Assembly (NCBI RefSeq): GCF_011305995.1
Contig: NZ_CP049910.1
Span: forward strand, 6,090,501 to 6,154,500
Source: Diaphorobacter sp. HDW4A
Lineage (GTDB): Bacteria > Pseudomonadota > Gammaproteobacteria > Burkholderiales > Burkholderiaceae_C
Direction: 5' to 3'
Length of the DNA stretch: 64,000 nt
Part shown: positions 38,624-50,315 of the stretch, piece after piece
Numbering within the stretch: position 1 is the stretch's first letter
How the letters are laid out: every line of letters begins with the position of its first letter
The notes under the pieces: generated by a model
The model's database searches: none
The model's input: only the letters and a program-made list of their open reading frames with translations
Told to the model about the DNA's origin: nothing
Translations under genes and position numbers: made by a program

Positions 38624-40371
38624 GCTCGCGCAGCGTCAACTACACCTCCAGCCCGCTGCTCGCGAGCAAGACGCCGGTCTGGCGCAGCAAGTTCATCGTC
38701 GCCGTGGTGGCGCTGGGCTTTGTCGGCCTGGCGGCGCGCGCGGCTTATGTGCAGGTGATCGGCAACGATTTTTTTCAACGTCAGGGTGAAGTGCGCTTCG
38801 CCCGCACGCTGGAGCTGCCCGCCAACCGTGGGCGTATTCTGGATCGCAATGGTCTGATCCTCGCCTCCAGCGTTCCTGCCGCCAGCATCTGGGCGATTCC
38901 CGAGGACGTGGACCAGGACAGCCCTGAAATCCAGGCCAAGCTCAAGCAGCTGGCCAAGTTGATGGACATACCGCTCGCCTCGCTCAAGGCCAAGCTGGCC
39001 GACGACGATAAGAGCTTTGTCTGGATCAAGCGCCAGCTCGACTGGGATGTGGGTCAGGCCATCGTCAAGCTCGACATCAAGGGTATCTACAACCGCAAGG
39101 AATACAAGCGCGAGTATCCCGAAGCCGAGGCCGCCGCGCACATCGTCGGCTTCACCAATGTGGAAGACCATGGCCAGGAAGGCATGGAGCTCGCGTTCGA
39201 CAAGGATCTGGGTGGCAAGCCCGGCTCGCGTCGCGTGATCAAGGACCGTCTGGGCCGCGTCGTTGAAGGCGTGGGCGTGGAAGTGCCGCCGCTCGACGGC
39301 AAGGACATCCAGCTGTCCATCGACAGCAAGGTGCAGTTCTTCGCCTATCAGAAGCTGCGCGACACGGTGATCGCCAAGAAGGCCAAGGCCGGCAGCGTGG
39401 TGGTGATCGACGCCCACACGGGCGAGGTGCTGGCGCTCGCCAACTATCCCACTTACGACCCCGGCAACCGCAAGAACTTGACCGGTGAGCAACTGCGCAA
39501 CCGCGCGATGACCGACGTGTTCGAGCCTGGCTCTACGATGAAGCCGATCACCATCGGTCTCGCGCTGAACTCCGGGCGCGTGCGTCCCGAGTCCCCCATC
39601 GATACGACCCCCGGTCGTATCACGATCACTGGCTCCACCATCTCTGACACCCATAACAACGGCGTGTTGACGGTGGAGGGCGTGATCCAGAAATCGAGTA
39701 ACGTCGGCACGACCAAGATTGCGATGAACATGCCGGCCAAGGAAATGTGGGAAACCTACTCGGCGGTCGGTTTCGGTCAGAAGCCGCAGATCACCTTTCC
39801 TGGTGCGGTCACGGGTCGCCTGCGTCCCTACAAGAGCTGGCGCCCGGTCGAGCAGGCGACGATGTCGTACGGCTACGGGCTGTCGGCCAGTCTGTTCCAG
39901 ATGGCGCGCGCCTACACCGTGTTCTCGAACGACGGCAAGGTGATTCCGGCCACCATGCTCAAGAGCTCCGAGCCTGCGGTTGGCGTTCCCGTGTTCACGC
40001 CCAAGACGGCCCAGCAGGTCCGCAAGATGCTGCAGATGGCGGCCGGCCCCGGCGGTACAGGTCAGCTCGCGCAGACCGTGGGCTACTCGGTCGGCGGCAA
40101 GTCGGGCACGGCGCGCAAGCAGGTCGGTAAGACCTACGCCGTTGGCAAGTACCGTGGCTGGTTCACCGGCATGGCGCCGATCGACAACCCGCGCATCATT
40201 GTCGCGGTGATGATCGACGAGGCCACCGTGGGCTCACCGTTCGGCGGTATTTCGGCGGCCCCCGTTTTCAGCGAAGTCGTGCAGCAGACGCTGCGCATGA
40301 TGGGCGTACCGCCGGACATGGCCGTGCGTCCGCAGATTGTCAGCAACCCCACCGAGGAGGCTCCACTATGA
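38620..40371 (+). CDS. ftsI: Peptidoglycan transpeptidase FtsI (PBP3)
   Basis: The 583-residue septal class B penicillin-binding protein has one N-terminal membrane anchor (FIVAVVALGFVGLAARAAYV). A dimerisation/pedestal region contains ELPANRGRILDRNG and AHIVGFTNVEDHGQEGMELA. The transpeptidase domain carries the SxxK motif GSTMKP near residue 305, the SxN motif KSSNVG near 358 and KSGTA near 493. It cross-links septal peptidoglycan and is bound by FtsW, which is encoded in the same operon. It overlaps ftsL and murE by 4 bp each. Confidence 0.95.
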   Translation: MSSRSVNYTSSPLLASKTPVWRSKFIVAVVALGFVGLAARAAYVQVIGNDFFQRQGEVRFARTLELPANRGRILDRNGLILASSVPAASIWAIPEDVDQDSPEIQAKLKQLAKLMDIPLASLKAKLADDDKSFVWIKRQLDWDVGQAIVKLDIKGIYNRKEYKREYPEAEAAAHIVGFTNVEDHGQEGMELAFDKDLGGKPGSRRVIKDRLGRVVEGVGVEVPPLDGKDIQLSIDSKVQFFAYQKLRDTVIAKKAKAGSVVVIDAHTGEVLALANYPTYDPGNRKNLTGEQLRNRAMTDVFEPGSTMKPITIGLALNSGRVRPESPIDTTPGRITITGSTISDTHNNGVLTVEGVIQKSSNVGTTKIAMNMPAKEMWETYSAVGFGQKPQITFPGAVTGRLRPYKSWRPVEQATMSYGYGLSASLFQMARAYTVFSNDGKVIPATMLKSSEPAVGVPVFTPKTAQQVRKMLQMAAGPGGTGQLAQTVGYSVGGKSGTARKQVGKTYAVGKYRGWFTGMAPIDNPRIIVAVMIDEATVGSPFGGISAAPVFSEVVQQTLRMMGVPPDMAVRPQIVSNPTEEAPL

Positions 40372-41876
40372 GCGTCCTGCTCAATCTTTCTTCGGCACAG
40401 GATGCAGTGCGTTGGTTGCGCGAACGCGTGACCGGCACGTTGCAGACCGACAGCCGCCTGGTCAAGCCCGGTGATGGCTTCATCGCATGGCCCGGTGCCG
40501 CGACCGATGGCCGCTTCCACGTGGGCAATGCGCTCACTAATGGTGCGACCGCGTGCCTGGTGGAGCAGGAGGGCGTCGATGCCTTTGGTTTCGTCGGCGC
40601 GCACATGGCGGCCGTGCGAGGTCTCAAGGCCGCGACCGGCCCGATTGCGGCCGCATGGTTCGGTATGCCGACCACGCACCTTGACGTGCTGGCCGTGACC
40701 GGCACCAATGGCAAGACCAGCAGCGCTTGGTGGTTGGCCGAGGCGCTCAACGCGCTGGCTAGCCAGACTGATGTGCTCACCTACAAGGGCTGTGCTTTGG
40801 TGGGCACACTGGGCATGGGCATGCCGGGCGCGCTCGAATCCACTGGCCTCACGACGCCAGACCCCGTGCGTCTGCAGCGTGCGTTTTCGCAGTTCGTCCG
40901 GCAGGGCATCGGCGCATGCACCATCGAGGCGTCGTCGATCGGTCTCGCGGAACACCGCCTTGCGGGCACGCGCATCCGTGTGGCCATGTTCACCAATCTC
41001 ACGCAGGACCACCTCGACTACCACCCGTCGATGGAGGCCTACTGGGCGGCCAAGCGCGAGCTGTTCGACTGGCCCGGTCTGCGTGCTGCGGTGATCAACA
41101 TCGATGACAACCGAGGCGTGCAACTGGCCGAGGAACTGGAGCGCTCGCAGCTCGATGTGTGGACGCTCTCGATCCGCGGCAATGCGCGTCTCAAGGCGCG
41201 CGACATCACCTACAACGATCAGGGGCTGGTGTTCACGGTGGTCGAAGGACTCAACTCCTTCACGCTGCAGACCCAGGTCATCGGTCTCTACAACGTGTCC
41301 AACCTCCTCGGCGTGATCGCCGCGCTGCGTTCGCTTGGTGTGGCGCTGGAGCACGCGCTCTGGGCATGTGCCCAGCTTACGCCCGTGCCCGGGCGCATGG
41401 AGCGCATCACCTCGGCCGGTCAACCGATGGTGGCGGTGGACTATTCACACACGACGGATGCGCTCGAGAAGGCGCTGCAGGCGCTGGCCCCGATGGCCAA
41501 GGAGCGCGGCGGCAAGCTCTGGTGCGTGTTCGGTTGCGGTGGCAATCGCGATTCGAGCAAACGCCCGCACATGGGCGCGGCCGCGCAGCGTCTGGCTGAC
41601 GAGGTCGTTGTCACCAGCGACAACCCGCGCAATGAAGAGCCGATGAGCATCATCGAACAGATTTTGAAGGGCACGCAGCCAGCGGCAACGCTGCGCGTGC
41701 AGGCGGATCGCGCATTGGCGATCGCCGAAACCCTGGCCGCTGCAGCACCCGAAGACGTGGTGCTGATTGCGGGCAAGGGACATGAGGACTACCAGGAAGT
41801 GCAAGGCGAGCGACACCATTTTTCCGATATCGAACAGGCACGCGAAGCGCTGTCGCGTCGCGGAGGCGCGGCATGA
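40368..41876 (+). CDS. murE: UDP-MurNAc-tripeptide synthetase MurE (meso-DAP-adding)
   Basis: The 502-residue Mur ligase adds meso-diaminopimelate to UDP-MurNAc-L-Ala-D-Glu. The ATP loop is VTGTNGKTSSAWWLAEAL. SIGLAEHRLAGTRIRVAMFT and NLTQDHLDYHPSMEAYWAAK form the central domain. DNPRNEEP near residue 420 is the DNPR motif that selects meso-DAP over lysine, in keeping with dapF at 15.5 kb. It overlaps ftsI and murF by ATGA junctions. Confidence 0.95.
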   Translation: MSVLLNLSSAQDAVRWLRERVTGTLQTDSRLVKPGDGFIAWPGAATDGRFHVGNALTNGATACLVEQEGVDAFGFVGAHMAAVRGLKAATGPIAAAWFGMPTTHLDVLAVTGTNGKTSSAWWLAEALNALASQTDVLTYKGCALVGTLGMGMPGALESTGLTTPDPVRLQRAFSQFVRQGIGACTIEASSIGLAEHRLAGTRIRVAMFTNLTQDHLDYHPSMEAYWAAKRELFDWPGLRAAVINIDDNRGVQLAEELERSQLDVWTLSIRGNARLKARDITYNDQGLVFTVVEGLNSFTLQTQVIGLYNVSNLLGVIAALRSLGVALEHALWACAQLTPVPGRMERITSAGQPMVAVDYSHTTDALEKALQALAPMAKERGGKLWCVFGCGGNRDSSKRPHMGAAAQRLADEVVVTSDNPRNEEPMSIIEQILKGTQPAATLRVQADRALAIAETLAAAAPEDVVLIAGKGHEDYQEVQGERHHFSDIEQAREALSRRGGAA

Positions 41877-43321
41877 GTCTGTTGAAGCCCGCGATCATGA
41901 ACCTTGCCGATGCGTTCGCGTTCGTCTCCGAGCGCGTGCCCAGTGCGCGGCTGATCGGCGATGGCGGCGTGGCGTTCGCGCGTGTGCATTCCGACACGCG
42001 CACGCTGGCGGCGGGTGACCTGTTCGTGGCATTGAAGGGCGAGCGTTTCGACGCCAACGCGTTTTTGGCGCAGGCTCGCGAGGCCGGAGCCGTTGCGACC
42101 ATCGCGCATGGCGGCCTGCAGGAAGCGGGTCTTTCAGGCATTCAGGTGCCCGACAGTCTGCGCGCCATGGGTGCCTTGGCCGCCGGTTGGCGCAAGCAGT
42201 GGCATGGCCCGCTGATCGGCGTGACCGGCAGCAACGGCAAGACCACGGTCACACAGATGATCGCCTCCATCCTGCGCGCCTGGAAGGGCGATGCGGCGTT
42301 CGCCACGCAAGGCAATCTGAACAACGACATCGGCGTGCCGCTGACGCTGATGCGCTTGAACGCATCGCACACGGCGGCGGTGATCGAGATGGGCATGAAC
42401 CATCCCGGCGAGATCGCGTATCTGGCCGACATCGCACGCCCCACGGTCGCGCTGGTCAACAACGCGCAGCGCGAGCACCTGGAATTCATGCAGACGGTGG
42501 AAGCCGTGGCGCGCGAGAACGGCAGTGTGTTCGCATCGTTGCCACGCGATGGCGTGGCCGTGTTCCCCGCTGAAGACGAGTACACGCCGCTGTGGCGCGA
42601 ACTGGCCGCATCGCGCAAGGTGCTGACCTTCGCCGAGAACGCCGGTGACGTGCGCTGCACCCGTGCTGCATGGCAGGACGCGGGCTGGAAGGCGGAGATC
42701 GCGACGCCTCAGGGTTCGTTCGAGACAGAACTGCACATTGCCGGTCGTCACAACGTGACCAACGCGCTCGCGGCCACGGCCTGCGCCGTGGCCGCAGGCG
42801 TTCCGCTGTTCGCCATCGCCAAGGGGCTGGCGCAGTTCGAGCCGGTCAAGGGCCGCTCGCGCGCCGTCGTGCTGACGTTGGCGGGTCGTGCGGTCACGCT
42901 GGTGGATGACAGCTACAACGCCAATCCGGACTCCGTGCGCGCTGCCATCGACGTGCTCGCCGGTCTGCCCAAACCGCAACTGCTGGTGATGGGCGACATG
43001 GGCGAGGTCGGCGACCAAGGCCCGCAGTTTCATGTCGAAGCCGGTGCCTATGCGCGTGAGCATGGCATCGACCGGTTGTTCGCTCTGGGGGACTTGTCCA
43101 CCCACGCAGCGCAGGCTTGCGGGCCTCGCGCGCAGCATTTTGAAGATATGGCATCGCTGCTCGCGGCGGTGCAGGCCAGCCTGCCAGAGGTCGGCAGCGT
43201 ACTGGTCAAGGGATCGAGATTCATGAAGATGGAACAAGTGGTGCAGGCACTGCAGGCGCAGTCGGCCGAAGACGCCACCCGCCAAACGACGCAACCCAAG
43301 GGAGATCGCACATGCTGCTGA
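41873..43321 (+). CDS. murF: UDP-MurNAc-pentapeptide synthetase MurF
   Basis: The 482-residue Mur ligase adds D-Ala-D-Ala to the tripeptide. It has the ATP loop [58 protein letters not shown] and [20 protein letters not shown], all standard. ATG 41873 is used, and an internal ATG at 41897 is less likely because the first overlaps murE's stop. The mraY start overlaps its end by 10 bases. Confidence 0.94.
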   Translation: MSLLKPAIMNLADAFAFVSERVPSARLIGDGGVAFARVHSDTRTLAAGDLFVALKGERFDANAFLAQAREAGAVATIAHGGLQEAGLSGIQVPDSLRAMGALAAGWRKQWHGPLIGVTGSNGKTTVTQMIASILRAWKGDAAFATQGNLNNDIGVPLTLMRLNASHTAAVIEMGMNHPGEIAYLADIARPTVALVNNAQREHLEFMQTVEAVARENGSVFASLPRDGVAVFPAEDEYTPLWRELAASRKVLTFAENAGDVRCTRAAWQDAGWKAEIATPQGSFETELHIAGRHNVTNALAATACAVAAGVPLFAIAKGLAQFEPVKGRSRAVVLTLAGRAVTLVDDSYNANPDSVRAAIDVLAGLPKPQLLVMGDMGEVGDQGPQFHVEAGAYAREHGIDRLFALGDLSTHAAQACGPRAQHFEDMASLLAAVQASLPEVGSVLVKGSRFMKMEQVVQALQAQSAEDATRQTTQPKGDRTCC

Positions 43322-44490
43322 CGCTCGCTCAATGGTTGCAAGCGCTGTCGCCGGAATTCGGTTTCCTGCGCGTGTTCCAGTACATCACCTTCCGCGCCGT
43401 GATGGCCGCGCTCACCGCGCTGGTCATCGGCCTCGCGGCGGGTCCGCGCGTGATCCGCATGCTCACCTCGCTCAAGATCGGTCAGCCGATCCGCGAGTAC
43501 GCAATGCAGACGCACTTGGCCAAGAGTGGCACGCCCACCATGGGCGGCGTATTGATCCTGCTGGCGATCACCATCTCCACGCTGCTGTGGGCCGACTTGT
43601 CGAACCGCTTCGTGTGGATCGTGCTGGCGGTCACGCTGAGCTTCGGCGCCATCGGTTGGGTTGATGACTGGCGCAAGGTCGTCAACAAGGACCCCGAGGG
43701 CATGCGCTCGCGAGAGAAGTATTTCTGGCAGTCGGTCGTCGGCCTGCTGGCCGCGCTGTACCTGGTGTTCAGCATTTCCGAGAATTCCAACTGGCGCGTG
43801 TTCGAGCTGTTCATCTCGTGGGTGCAGTCGGGCTTCTCGCTCGACCTGCCGCCCAAGGCCGGTCTGAACGTACCGTTCTTCAAGGAGGTGACCTATCCGT
43901 TGGGCGTGCTGGGCTTCGTGATCCTGACCTATCTGGTGATCGTCGGTTCGAGCAACGCGGTGAATCTGACGGACGGCCTCGATGGTCTCGCCATCATGCC
44001 GGTGGTGATGGTGGGTGCGTCGCTCGGCATTTTTGCCTACGTGACCGGCAGTGTGAGCTACTCCAAATATCTGCTGTTCCCGCACATCGCGGGCGCAAGC
44101 GAGCTGATGATCTTCTCGTCCGCCATGGCGGGCGCGGGTCTGGCCTTTCTCTGGTTCAACACGCACCCCGCACAAGTGTTCATGGGTGACGTGGGCGCGC
44201 TCGCGCTGGGCGCCGCACTGGGCACCATCGCGGTGATCGTCCGTCAGGAAATCGTGCTGGCCGTGATGGGCGGCATCTTCGTGGTTGAAGCACTGTCCGT
44301 GATGCTGCAGGTGACCTGGTTCAAGTTCACCAAGAAGCGCTACGGCGAAGGCCGACGTCTCTTGAAGATGGCGCCTCTGCACCACCATTTCGAAAAAAGC
44401 GGCTGGAAGGAAACGCAGGTTGTCGTGCGCTTCTGGATCATCACCATGCTGCTGTGCCTCATCGGCCTCACTACCTTGAAGCTCAGATGA
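43312..44490 (+). CDS. mraY: Phospho-MurNAc-pentapeptide-transferase MraY
   Basis: This 392-residue inner-membrane enzyme with about ten helices attaches phospho-MurNAc-pentapeptide to undecaprenyl phosphate to give lipid I. The family motifs are [25 protein letters not shown] with the catalytic Asp pair region, [16 protein letters not shown], and [31 protein letters not shown] lies near the C-terminus. It is placed between murF and murD as in other dcw clusters. Confidence 0.95.
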   Translation: MLLTLAQWLQALSPEFGFLRVFQYITFRAVMAALTALVIGLAAGPRVIRMLTSLKIGQPIREYAMQTHLAKSGTPTMGGVLILLAITISTLLWADLSNRFVWIVLAVTLSFGAIGWVDDWRKVVNKDPEGMRSREKYFWQSVVGLLAALYLVFSISENSNWRVFELFISWVQSGFSLDLPPKAGLNVPFFKEVTYPLGVLGFVILTYLVIVGSSNAVNLTDGLDGLAIMPVVMVGASLGIFAYVTGSVSYSKYLLFPHIAGASELMIFSSAMAGAGLAFLWFNTHPAQVFMGDVGALALGAALGTIAVIVRQEIVLAVMGGIFVVEALSVMLQVTWFKFTKKRYGEGRRLLKMAPLHHHFEKSGWKETQVVVRFWIITMLLCLIGLTTLKLR

Positions 44491-46541
44491 GTCAGCACCC
44501 ATTCGACCCTCTTCGCCTGCAGGCCGCCCCAGGAACCCCAGAGGTTCCGGAGGCGGCTTTGTCTGTTGTGCCTGATGCCGACGCTGTTGTTGTCGTGAAC
44601 GCTTCCTCCGATTCCCCCTCTGTTGTCGAACCTTCACGGGTGAGTGACGAGGCTGCGGTTGTGGTTCCATCGTCCGATGTAAAGCTGGATGAGTACGAGT
44701 CGGTTCCCGAAGGCGAGGGAGCGACCGAAGCCGCTGAAGGCTCTACCGAGCAGGCAGAAGCGCCCGCCAAGCCATCCTTTCTTGGCGACGCGGCCAACTT
44801 TGTCGCTCCTGCCAAGTCCGCAGCAGCGGAAGCCGCCGAATTCGTCGCGCGCATCTTTGCCGACGTGCAGGGCAAGGACAAGGAAGAAGCCGACGCAGAA
44901 GCTGCCGCACCCGTCGATGCAGCTCAGCAGGTCGATGCCGAATCGCAGTTGGGCGAAATCTCGGACGATGCAGAGGCTGCAGCCGAGCAGGGCGCTGAAG
45001 TGCAGGAACAGATCGCCTTTGTGCCTGAACTGCAAGGCAAGCGTGTGCTGGTGCTGGGCCTTGGCGCATCCGGCATGGCGATGGCGCGCTGGTGCGCCAA
45101 GAGCGGTGCCGACGTGATCGTGGCCGATACACGCGAAGCGCCGCCGCAGCTCGCGAGCCTGCAGCAGGAGCTGCCGCAAGTGCGTTTTGTCGCGGGCGAG
45201 ATGAGCGCCGATCTGGTCAACGGCCAGCAGCTCGATGCCGTTTACCGTTCGCCGGGCCTGTTTCCTGCGACCATCGCAGCCGTCGTCGAGGCTGCCCACG
45301 CCGCGCAGATCAAGGTCGGCGGCGAACTCGACCTTTATGCGCTCGCGCTGCGTGAGCTAGCGATCACGTGTGAATACAAACCGTCGGTGCTCGCGATCTC
45401 CGGAACCAACGGCAAGACCACCGTCACCTCGCTCACCGCGCTGCTCGTGCAGTGCGCCGACAAGACCGTAGCGATGGCCGGCAACATCGGTCCGACGCTG
45501 CTCGACACGCTGTCGCAGCACATCGATGAAGACACGCTGCCTGAGGTCTGGGTGCTTGAACTCTCGAGCTTCCAGCTCGATGGCGTCAAGGGCTTCGAGC
45601 CCACTGCCGCGACCGTGCTCAACATCACGCAGGATCACCTCGACTGGCACGGCAGCCTGTCAGCCTACGCGGCGGCCAAGGCGCGCATCTTCGGCGAGAA
45701 GGGTCTGATGATCCTGAACCGCGAAGACCAGATGGTCATGGACATGCTGCCACCGCCCGTGCGCGTCAAGCTGCAGAAGCCACAGCTGCGCGCGCATGTG
45801 ACGTTTGGCGGCGACATGCCGCAGCGCCCCGGCGACTTCGGCATCGAGAACGTCAGCGGCATGAACTGGCTGGTGCGTGCGCACGAGGCAGACGAGACCA
45901 GCCGCAGGGGTCGCAATGTGCAGGAGATCGACTTGCACATCCAGCGCTTCATGCCGGCGGATGCGCTACGCATCCGTGGCCGTCACAACGCGATGAACGC
46001 GCTGGCGGCGCTGGCGCTCGCGCAGGCGGCGGGTTGCGCGCTTGCGCCGATGCTGTTCGGTCTGCGTGAATATCGCGGCGAGCCACATCGCGTGGAGCCT
46101 GTCGGCATCGTGAACGAGGTCGAATACTTTGACGACAGCAAGGGCACGAACGTGGGCGCCACGGTGGCCGCTTTAAGCGGCCTCGGCCCGGACCGCCGTC
46201 TGGTCGTGATTCTTGGCGGCGATGGCAAGGGGCAGGACTTCTCGCCGCTGGCGCTGCCGATATCGCGCTATGCGCGTGCGGTGGTGTTGATCGGCCGCGA
46301 CGCGCCGCAGATCGAAGCCGCGCTGCAGGATACGGGCGTGCCCCTGCTGCATGCCGCCACCATGCCCGAAGCCGTGGAAATCTCCGCGCACAACGCGAAG
46401 CCCGGCGATGGCGTGCTGATGTCGCCCGCCTGCGCAAGCTTCGACATGTTCGACAACTACGCACACCGCGCCAAGGTCTTCTGCGACGCGGTGCAGGCGC
46501 TGGCGGATGACGCCGGCCAGGTCCTGGGAGGGCAGGCATGA
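44487..46541 (+). CDS. murD: UDP-MurNAc-L-Ala:D-Glu ligase MurD with long acidic N-terminal extension
   Basis: The 684-residue protein adds D-glutamate to UDP-MurNAc-L-Ala. The catalytic part starts near residue 182 ([19 protein letters not shown]) and has the ATP loop [57 protein letters not shown] and [14 protein letters not shown]. Residues 1-180 are an Ala/Glu/Asp/Ser-rich tract with no predicted fold. E. coli MurD is only 438 residues. The tract begins at an ATG overlapping mraY's TGA. No internal ATG precedes the core, only a GTG at 45000 without a clear ribosome site. So the extension is probably translated. Confidence 0.93.
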   Translation: MSQHPFDPLRLQAAPGTPEVPEAALSVVPDADAVVVVNASSDSPSVVEPSRVSDEAAVVVPSSDVKLDEYESVPEGEGATEAAEGSTEQAEAPAKPSFLGDAANFVAPAKSAAAEAAEFVARIFADVQGKDKEEADAEAAAPVDAAQQVDAESQLGEISDDAEAAAEQGAEVQEQIAFVPELQGKRVLVLGLGASGMAMARWCAKSGADVIVADTREAPPQLASLQQELPQVRFVAGEMSADLVNGQQLDAVYRSPGLFPATIAAVVEAAHAAQIKVGGELDLYALALRELAITCEYKPSVLAISGTNGKTTVTSLTALLVQCADKTVAMAGNIGPTLLDTLSQHIDEDTLPEVWVLELSSFQLDGVKGFEPTAATVLNITQDHLDWHGSLSAYAAAKARIFGEKGLMILNREDQMVMDMLPPPVRVKLQKPQLRAHVTFGGDMPQRPGDFGIENVSGMNWLVRAHEADETSRRGRNVQEIDLHIQRFMPADALRIRGRHNAMNALAALALAQAAGCALAPMLFGLREYRGEPHRVEPVGIVNEVEYFDDSKGTNVGATVAALSGLGPDRRLVVILGGDGKGQDFSPLALPISRYARAVVLIGRDAPQIEAALQDTGVPLLHAATMPEAVEISAHNAKPGDGVLMSPACASFDMFDNYAHRAKVFCDAVQALADDAGQVLGGQA

Positions 46542-47821
46542 CCGCAGCCGCAACCACCGACGAACGCCTGAGCGTGTGGCAGCACATCTCCGGATGGTTT
46601 GGTGCCATCCCGGTGAAGGCCGCCGACGTGCTGCCGGTGCGCATCGGTGGCACGGAGTACCGCCAGACCACGGCCACGCCCGCGCGCATGGTCGGTTTCG
46701 ATCAGGCACTGCTCTGGGTGGTGATCGCACTGCTCGCGTGGGGTGTGGTGATGGTGTATTCGGCCTCCATCGCGATGCCGGACAACCCGCGCTTCGGCAA
46801 CATCGAGAGCTACCACTTCGTCAAGCGCCATGTGATCTCGCTGGTGCTGGGCTTCATCTGCGCGCTCATCGCGTTCAAGATTCCGATGAACACCTGGGAG
46901 CGCTATGCGCCCTGGCTGTTCGTGCTCTCCATCCTGCTGCTCGTTGCGGTGCTGATTCCGCACGTGGGCACGGTGGTCAACGGTGCGCGTCGCTGGCTGT
47001 CGCTGGGCATCATGAATTTCCAACCTTCCGAGCTGGCCAAGCTCGCGGTGGTGATCTACGCATCCGACTACATGGTGCGCAAGATGGAGGTGAAGGAGCG
47101 CTTCTTCCGCGCCGTGCTGCCGATGGCGATTGCCGTGGCGGTGGTCGGCGCGCTGCTGCTGGCCGAGCCCGACATGGGCGCGTTCATGGTGATCGCCGTG
47201 GTCGCTATGGGCATTCTGTTCCTCGGCGGCGTGAACGCCCGCATGTTCTTCCTGATCGCGGCCGTGCTGCTGCTCGCGTTCGCCTGCATGGTCTGGTTCT
47301 CGGAGTGGCGCCGCGAGCGCATCTTCGCCTACCTCGATCCGTGGAGCGAAAAGCATGCGCTCGGCAAGGGCTACCAGCTCTCGCACGCGCTGATCGCGAT
47401 TGGCCGTGGCGAGATCTTCGGCGTGGGCCTGGGCGGCAGCGTGGAAAAGCTGCACTGGTTGCCCGAAGCGCACACCGACTTTCTGCTGTCCGTCATCGGC
47501 GAGGAATTCGGCCTTGTCGGCGTGCTGATCCTGATCGTCTCCTTCCTTTGGCTGACCCGCCGCATCATGCACATCGGCCGTCAGGCCATCGCGCTGGATC
47601 GTGTGTTCGCGGGGCTGGTGGCGCAGGGCATTGCGATGTGGATCGGCTTCCAGTCGTTCATCAACATGGGCGTGAATCTGGGCGCGCTGCCGACCAAAGG
47701 GCTGACCCTGCCGCTGATGAGCTTCGGCGGCTCGGCGGCGCTGATGAATCTGGTGGCGTTGGCCGTGGTGCTGCGCGTCGACTACGAGAACAAACTGCTG
47801 ATGAGAGGGGGGCGCGTATGA
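46538..47821 (+). CDS. ftsW: Septal peptidoglycan glycosyltransferase FtsW
   Basis: This 427-residue SEDS-family membrane protein has ten helices and polymerises lipid II with FtsI. Visible family segments are [34 protein letters not shown], then [20 protein letters not shown] and [34 protein letters not shown] and [20 protein letters not shown] follow. The N-terminus has about 60 polar residues before helix 1, which is long for the family. Junctions with murD and murG are 4-bp ATGA overlaps. Confidence 0.94.
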   Translation: MTAAATTDERLSVWQHISGWFGAIPVKAADVLPVRIGGTEYRQTTATPARMVGFDQALLWVVIALLAWGVVMVYSASIAMPDNPRFGNIESYHFVKRHVISLVLGFICALIAFKIPMNTWERYAPWLFVLSILLLVAVLIPHVGTVVNGARRWLSLGIMNFQPSELAKLAVVIYASDYMVRKMEVKERFFRAVLPMAIAVAVVGALLLAEPDMGAFMVIAVVAMGILFLGGVNARMFFLIAAVLLLAFACMVWFSEWRRERIFAYLDPWSEKHALGKGYQLSHALIAIGRGEIFGVGLGGSVEKLHWLPEAHTDFLLSVIGEEFGLVGVLILIVSFLWLTRRIMHIGRQAIALDRVFAGLVAQGIAMWIGFQSFINMGVNLGALPTKGLTLPLMSFGGSAALMNLVALAVVLRVDYENKLLMRGGRV

Positions 47822-48885
47822 CCAAGCAACGCACCGCACTCATCATGGCAGGCGGCACCGGCGGCCACATCTTCCCGGGCATCGCCGTGGCCGAAGAGCT
47901 GCGCAACCGTGGCTGGAAGGTTCACTGGCTGGGCACGCCCGGCAGCATGGAGTCGCGCATTGTTCCGCCCAAGGGCTTCGCACTCGAGACCATCGATTTT
48001 TCCGGCGTGCGCGGCAAGGGGCTGATGACGCTCGCTCTGCTGCCGCTGCGTCTGCTGCGCGCGTTCTGGCAGGCGCTGTCGGTGGTGCGTCGCATCAAGC
48101 CGGACGTGGTGGTCGGCATGGGCGGCTATGTGACCTTTCCCGGCGGCATGATGGCCGTGCTGGCAGGCAAGCCGCTGGTGCTACACGAACAGAACTCGGT
48201 CGCCGGCATGGCCAACAAGGTGCTCGCAGGTGTGGCCGACCGTATCTTCACCGCGTTCCCGAACGTCTTCAAGAAGGGCCATTGGGTGGGCAATCCGCTG
48301 CGCGCGGCGTTCACGCAGAAGGCCGATCCGGCCACGCGTTTTGCAGCACGTACCGGTCCGTTCAAGCTGCTTGTGGTTGGTGGAAGTTTGGGCGCGCGTG
48401 CGCTCAACGAGATCGTGCCGCAGGCATTGGCGCTGATTCCACAGGAGCAGCGCCCCGAAGTGATTCACCAGAGCGGCGCAACGCAGATCGATGCGCTGCG
48501 CAGCAACTACGAAGCGGCGGGCGTGCAGGCCACGCTTACGCCGTTCATCGATGACACCGCGGCGGCATTCGCCGATGCGGATCTGATCGTCTGCCGCGCA
48601 GGCGCGAGCACCGTGACGGAAATCGCCGCGGTCGGCGCTGCGGCGGTCTATGTGCCGTTTCCATCGGCGGTCGACGACCACCAGACCACGAACGCGAAGT
48701 TCCTGGTCGATGCGGGCGGCGGCTGGCTGGTGCAGCAACGTGATCTCACGCCGCACGGACTGGCCGACATGATTCTGAATATGCAGCGCCCGGCATTGCT
48801 GGACAAGGCGCTGAAGGCAAAGGCAATGGAAAAGATCAACGCCACCCACGAGGTGGTGACCGCCTGTGAGGAGTTGGCAGCATGA
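47818..48885 (+). CDS. murG: Lipid I N-acetylglucosaminyltransferase MurG
   Basis: The 355-residue GT28 enzyme adds GlcNAc to lipid I at the membrane face to form lipid II. It opens [40 protein letters not shown] and [16 protein letters not shown] follow. The UDP-GlcNAc site contains [20 protein letters not shown] and [17 protein letters not shown] 47818 gives the family N-terminus and overlaps the ftsW stop. A longer upstream frame there is spurious. Confidence 0.94.
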   Translation: MTKQRTALIMAGGTGGHIFPGIAVAEELRNRGWKVHWLGTPGSMESRIVPPKGFALETIDFSGVRGKGLMTLALLPLRLLRAFWQALSVVRRIKPDVVVGMGGYVTFPGGMMAVLAGKPLVLHEQNSVAGMANKVLAGVADRIFTAFPNVFKKGHWVGNPLRAAFTQKADPATRFAARTGPFKLLVVGGSLGARALNEIVPQALALIPQEQRPEVIHQSGATQIDALRSNYEAAGVQATLTPFIDDTAAAFADADLIVCRAGASTVTEIAAVGAAAVYVPFPSAVDDHQTTNAKFLVDAGGGWLVQQRDLTPHGLADMILNMQRPALLDKALKAKAMEKINATHEVVTACEELAA

Positions 48886-50315
48886 AACACGCCATCCGTC
48901 ACATTCATTTCGTCGGCATCGGCGGCTCGGGCATGAGCGGCATCGCCGAGGTGCTGCACAACCTGGGCTATGTGGTGTCGGGCTCCGACCTGTCCGACAG
49001 CGCGACGCTGCGTCGCCTGCAGTCGCTGGGCATCCACACCTTCATCGGTCACGCGGCGACAAACATCGACGGCGCGAATGCGGTGGTCACCTCCACGGCC
49101 GTGCAGGGCGACAACCCCGAAGTGGTGGCCGCACGCGGCAAGAAGATTCCGGTCGTGCCGCGCGCGCTGATGCTCGCCGAGCTGATGCGCCTGCGCCAAG
49201 GCATCGCGATCGCCGGTGCGCACGGCAAGACCACGACAACCAGCCTGGTCGCGAGCGTGCTGGCCGAGGCCGGGCTCGATCCGACCTACGTGATCGGTGG
49301 CCGCCTGAACAGCGCGGGCTCGAACGCCAAGCTCGGCAAGGGTGAGTACATCGTCGTCGAGGCCGATGAGTCGGACGCCTCGTTCCTGAACCTGCTGCCG
49401 GTGATGGCGGTGGTCACGAACATCGACGCCGACCACATGGAGACCTATGGTCACGACTTCGAGAAATTGAAGACCGCGTTCGTCGATTTCCTGCATCGCA
49501 TGCCGTTCTACGGCACGGCCATCCTGTGCATGGAGAGCCCCGCGATCCGCAACATCATGCCGCGCCTCACTCGCCCGGTGATCACCTACGGCTTCGGCGA
49601 GGACGCGCAGGTGCGCGCCGTTGACGTGCGCGCCGTGGGCACGCAGATGCATTTCCGCGTGATCCGCACGGGTGCGGTGGCCGGTCCCGATCTGGATGTG
49701 GTGCTGAACCTCGCGGGCATGCACAACGTGCTGAATGCGCTGGCCACCATCGTCGTCGCGGCCGAGGTCGATGTGCCCGATGACGCGCTGCTGCGCGGCC
49801 TTGCCAGTTTCACTGGCGTGGGCCGTCGCTTCCAGCGCATCGCCGATCTGCCGACGACTGACGGTGGCACGTTCGACCTGATCGAAGACTACGGACACCA
49901 TCCCGTCGAGATGGCCGCGACCATGGCTGCCGCACGCGGTGCGTTCCCCGGCCGCCGTCTGGTGATGGCGTTCCAGCCGCATCGCTACAGCCGCACGCGC
50001 GACTGTTTCGAGGATTTCGTGAAGGTGCTCGGCGAGGCCGATGCCGTGCTGCTGACCGAGGTTTACGCCGCAGGTGAGCAGCCCATCGTCGCCGCCGACG
50101 GCCGCGCACTCGCTCGCGCCGTGCGGGTGGCGGGCAAGGTCGAACCGATATTCATCGACGACATCGCCGCGCTGCCCGAGCGCATCGCCAGCGGCGCGAA
50201 AAGCGGTGATGTGGTGATGTGCATGGGGGCGGGCTCGATTGGTTCGGTGCCGGCCAAAGTAGCGGAAATGCTCGTGGGCAAACAGCAATCTGCGCAGCAA
50301 GGAACAGCGCAATGA
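48882..50315 (+). CDS. murC: UDP-MurNAc:L-Ala ligase MurC
   Basis: The 477-residue Mur ligase adds the first peptide residue, L-alanine. It starts [20 protein letters not shown] and carries the ATP loop [72 protein letters not shown] and [17 protein letters not shown] follow. Length is normal. It is coupled to murG and ddl by ATGA overlaps. Confidence 0.95.
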   Translation: MKHAIRHIHFVGIGGSGMSGIAEVLHNLGYVVSGSDLSDSATLRRLQSLGIHTFIGHAATNIDGANAVVTSTAVQGDNPEVVAARGKKIPVVPRALMLAELMRLRQGIAIAGAHGKTTTTSLVASVLAEAGLDPTYVIGGRLNSAGSNAKLGKGEYIVVEADESDASFLNLLPVMAVVTNIDADHMETYGHDFEKLKTAFVDFLHRMPFYGTAILCMESPAIRNIMPRLTRPVITYGFGEDAQVRAVDVRAVGTQMHFRVIRTGAVAGPDLDVVLNLAGMHNVLNALATIVVAAEVDVPDDALLRGLASFTGVGRRFQRIADLPTTDGGTFDLIEDYGHHPVEMAATMAAARGAFPGRRLVMAFQPHRYSRTRDCFEDFVKVLGEADAVLLTEVYAAGEQPIVAADGRALARAVRVAGKVEPIFIDDIAALPERIASGAKSGDVVMCMGAGSIGSVPAKVAEMLVGKQQSAQQGTAQ

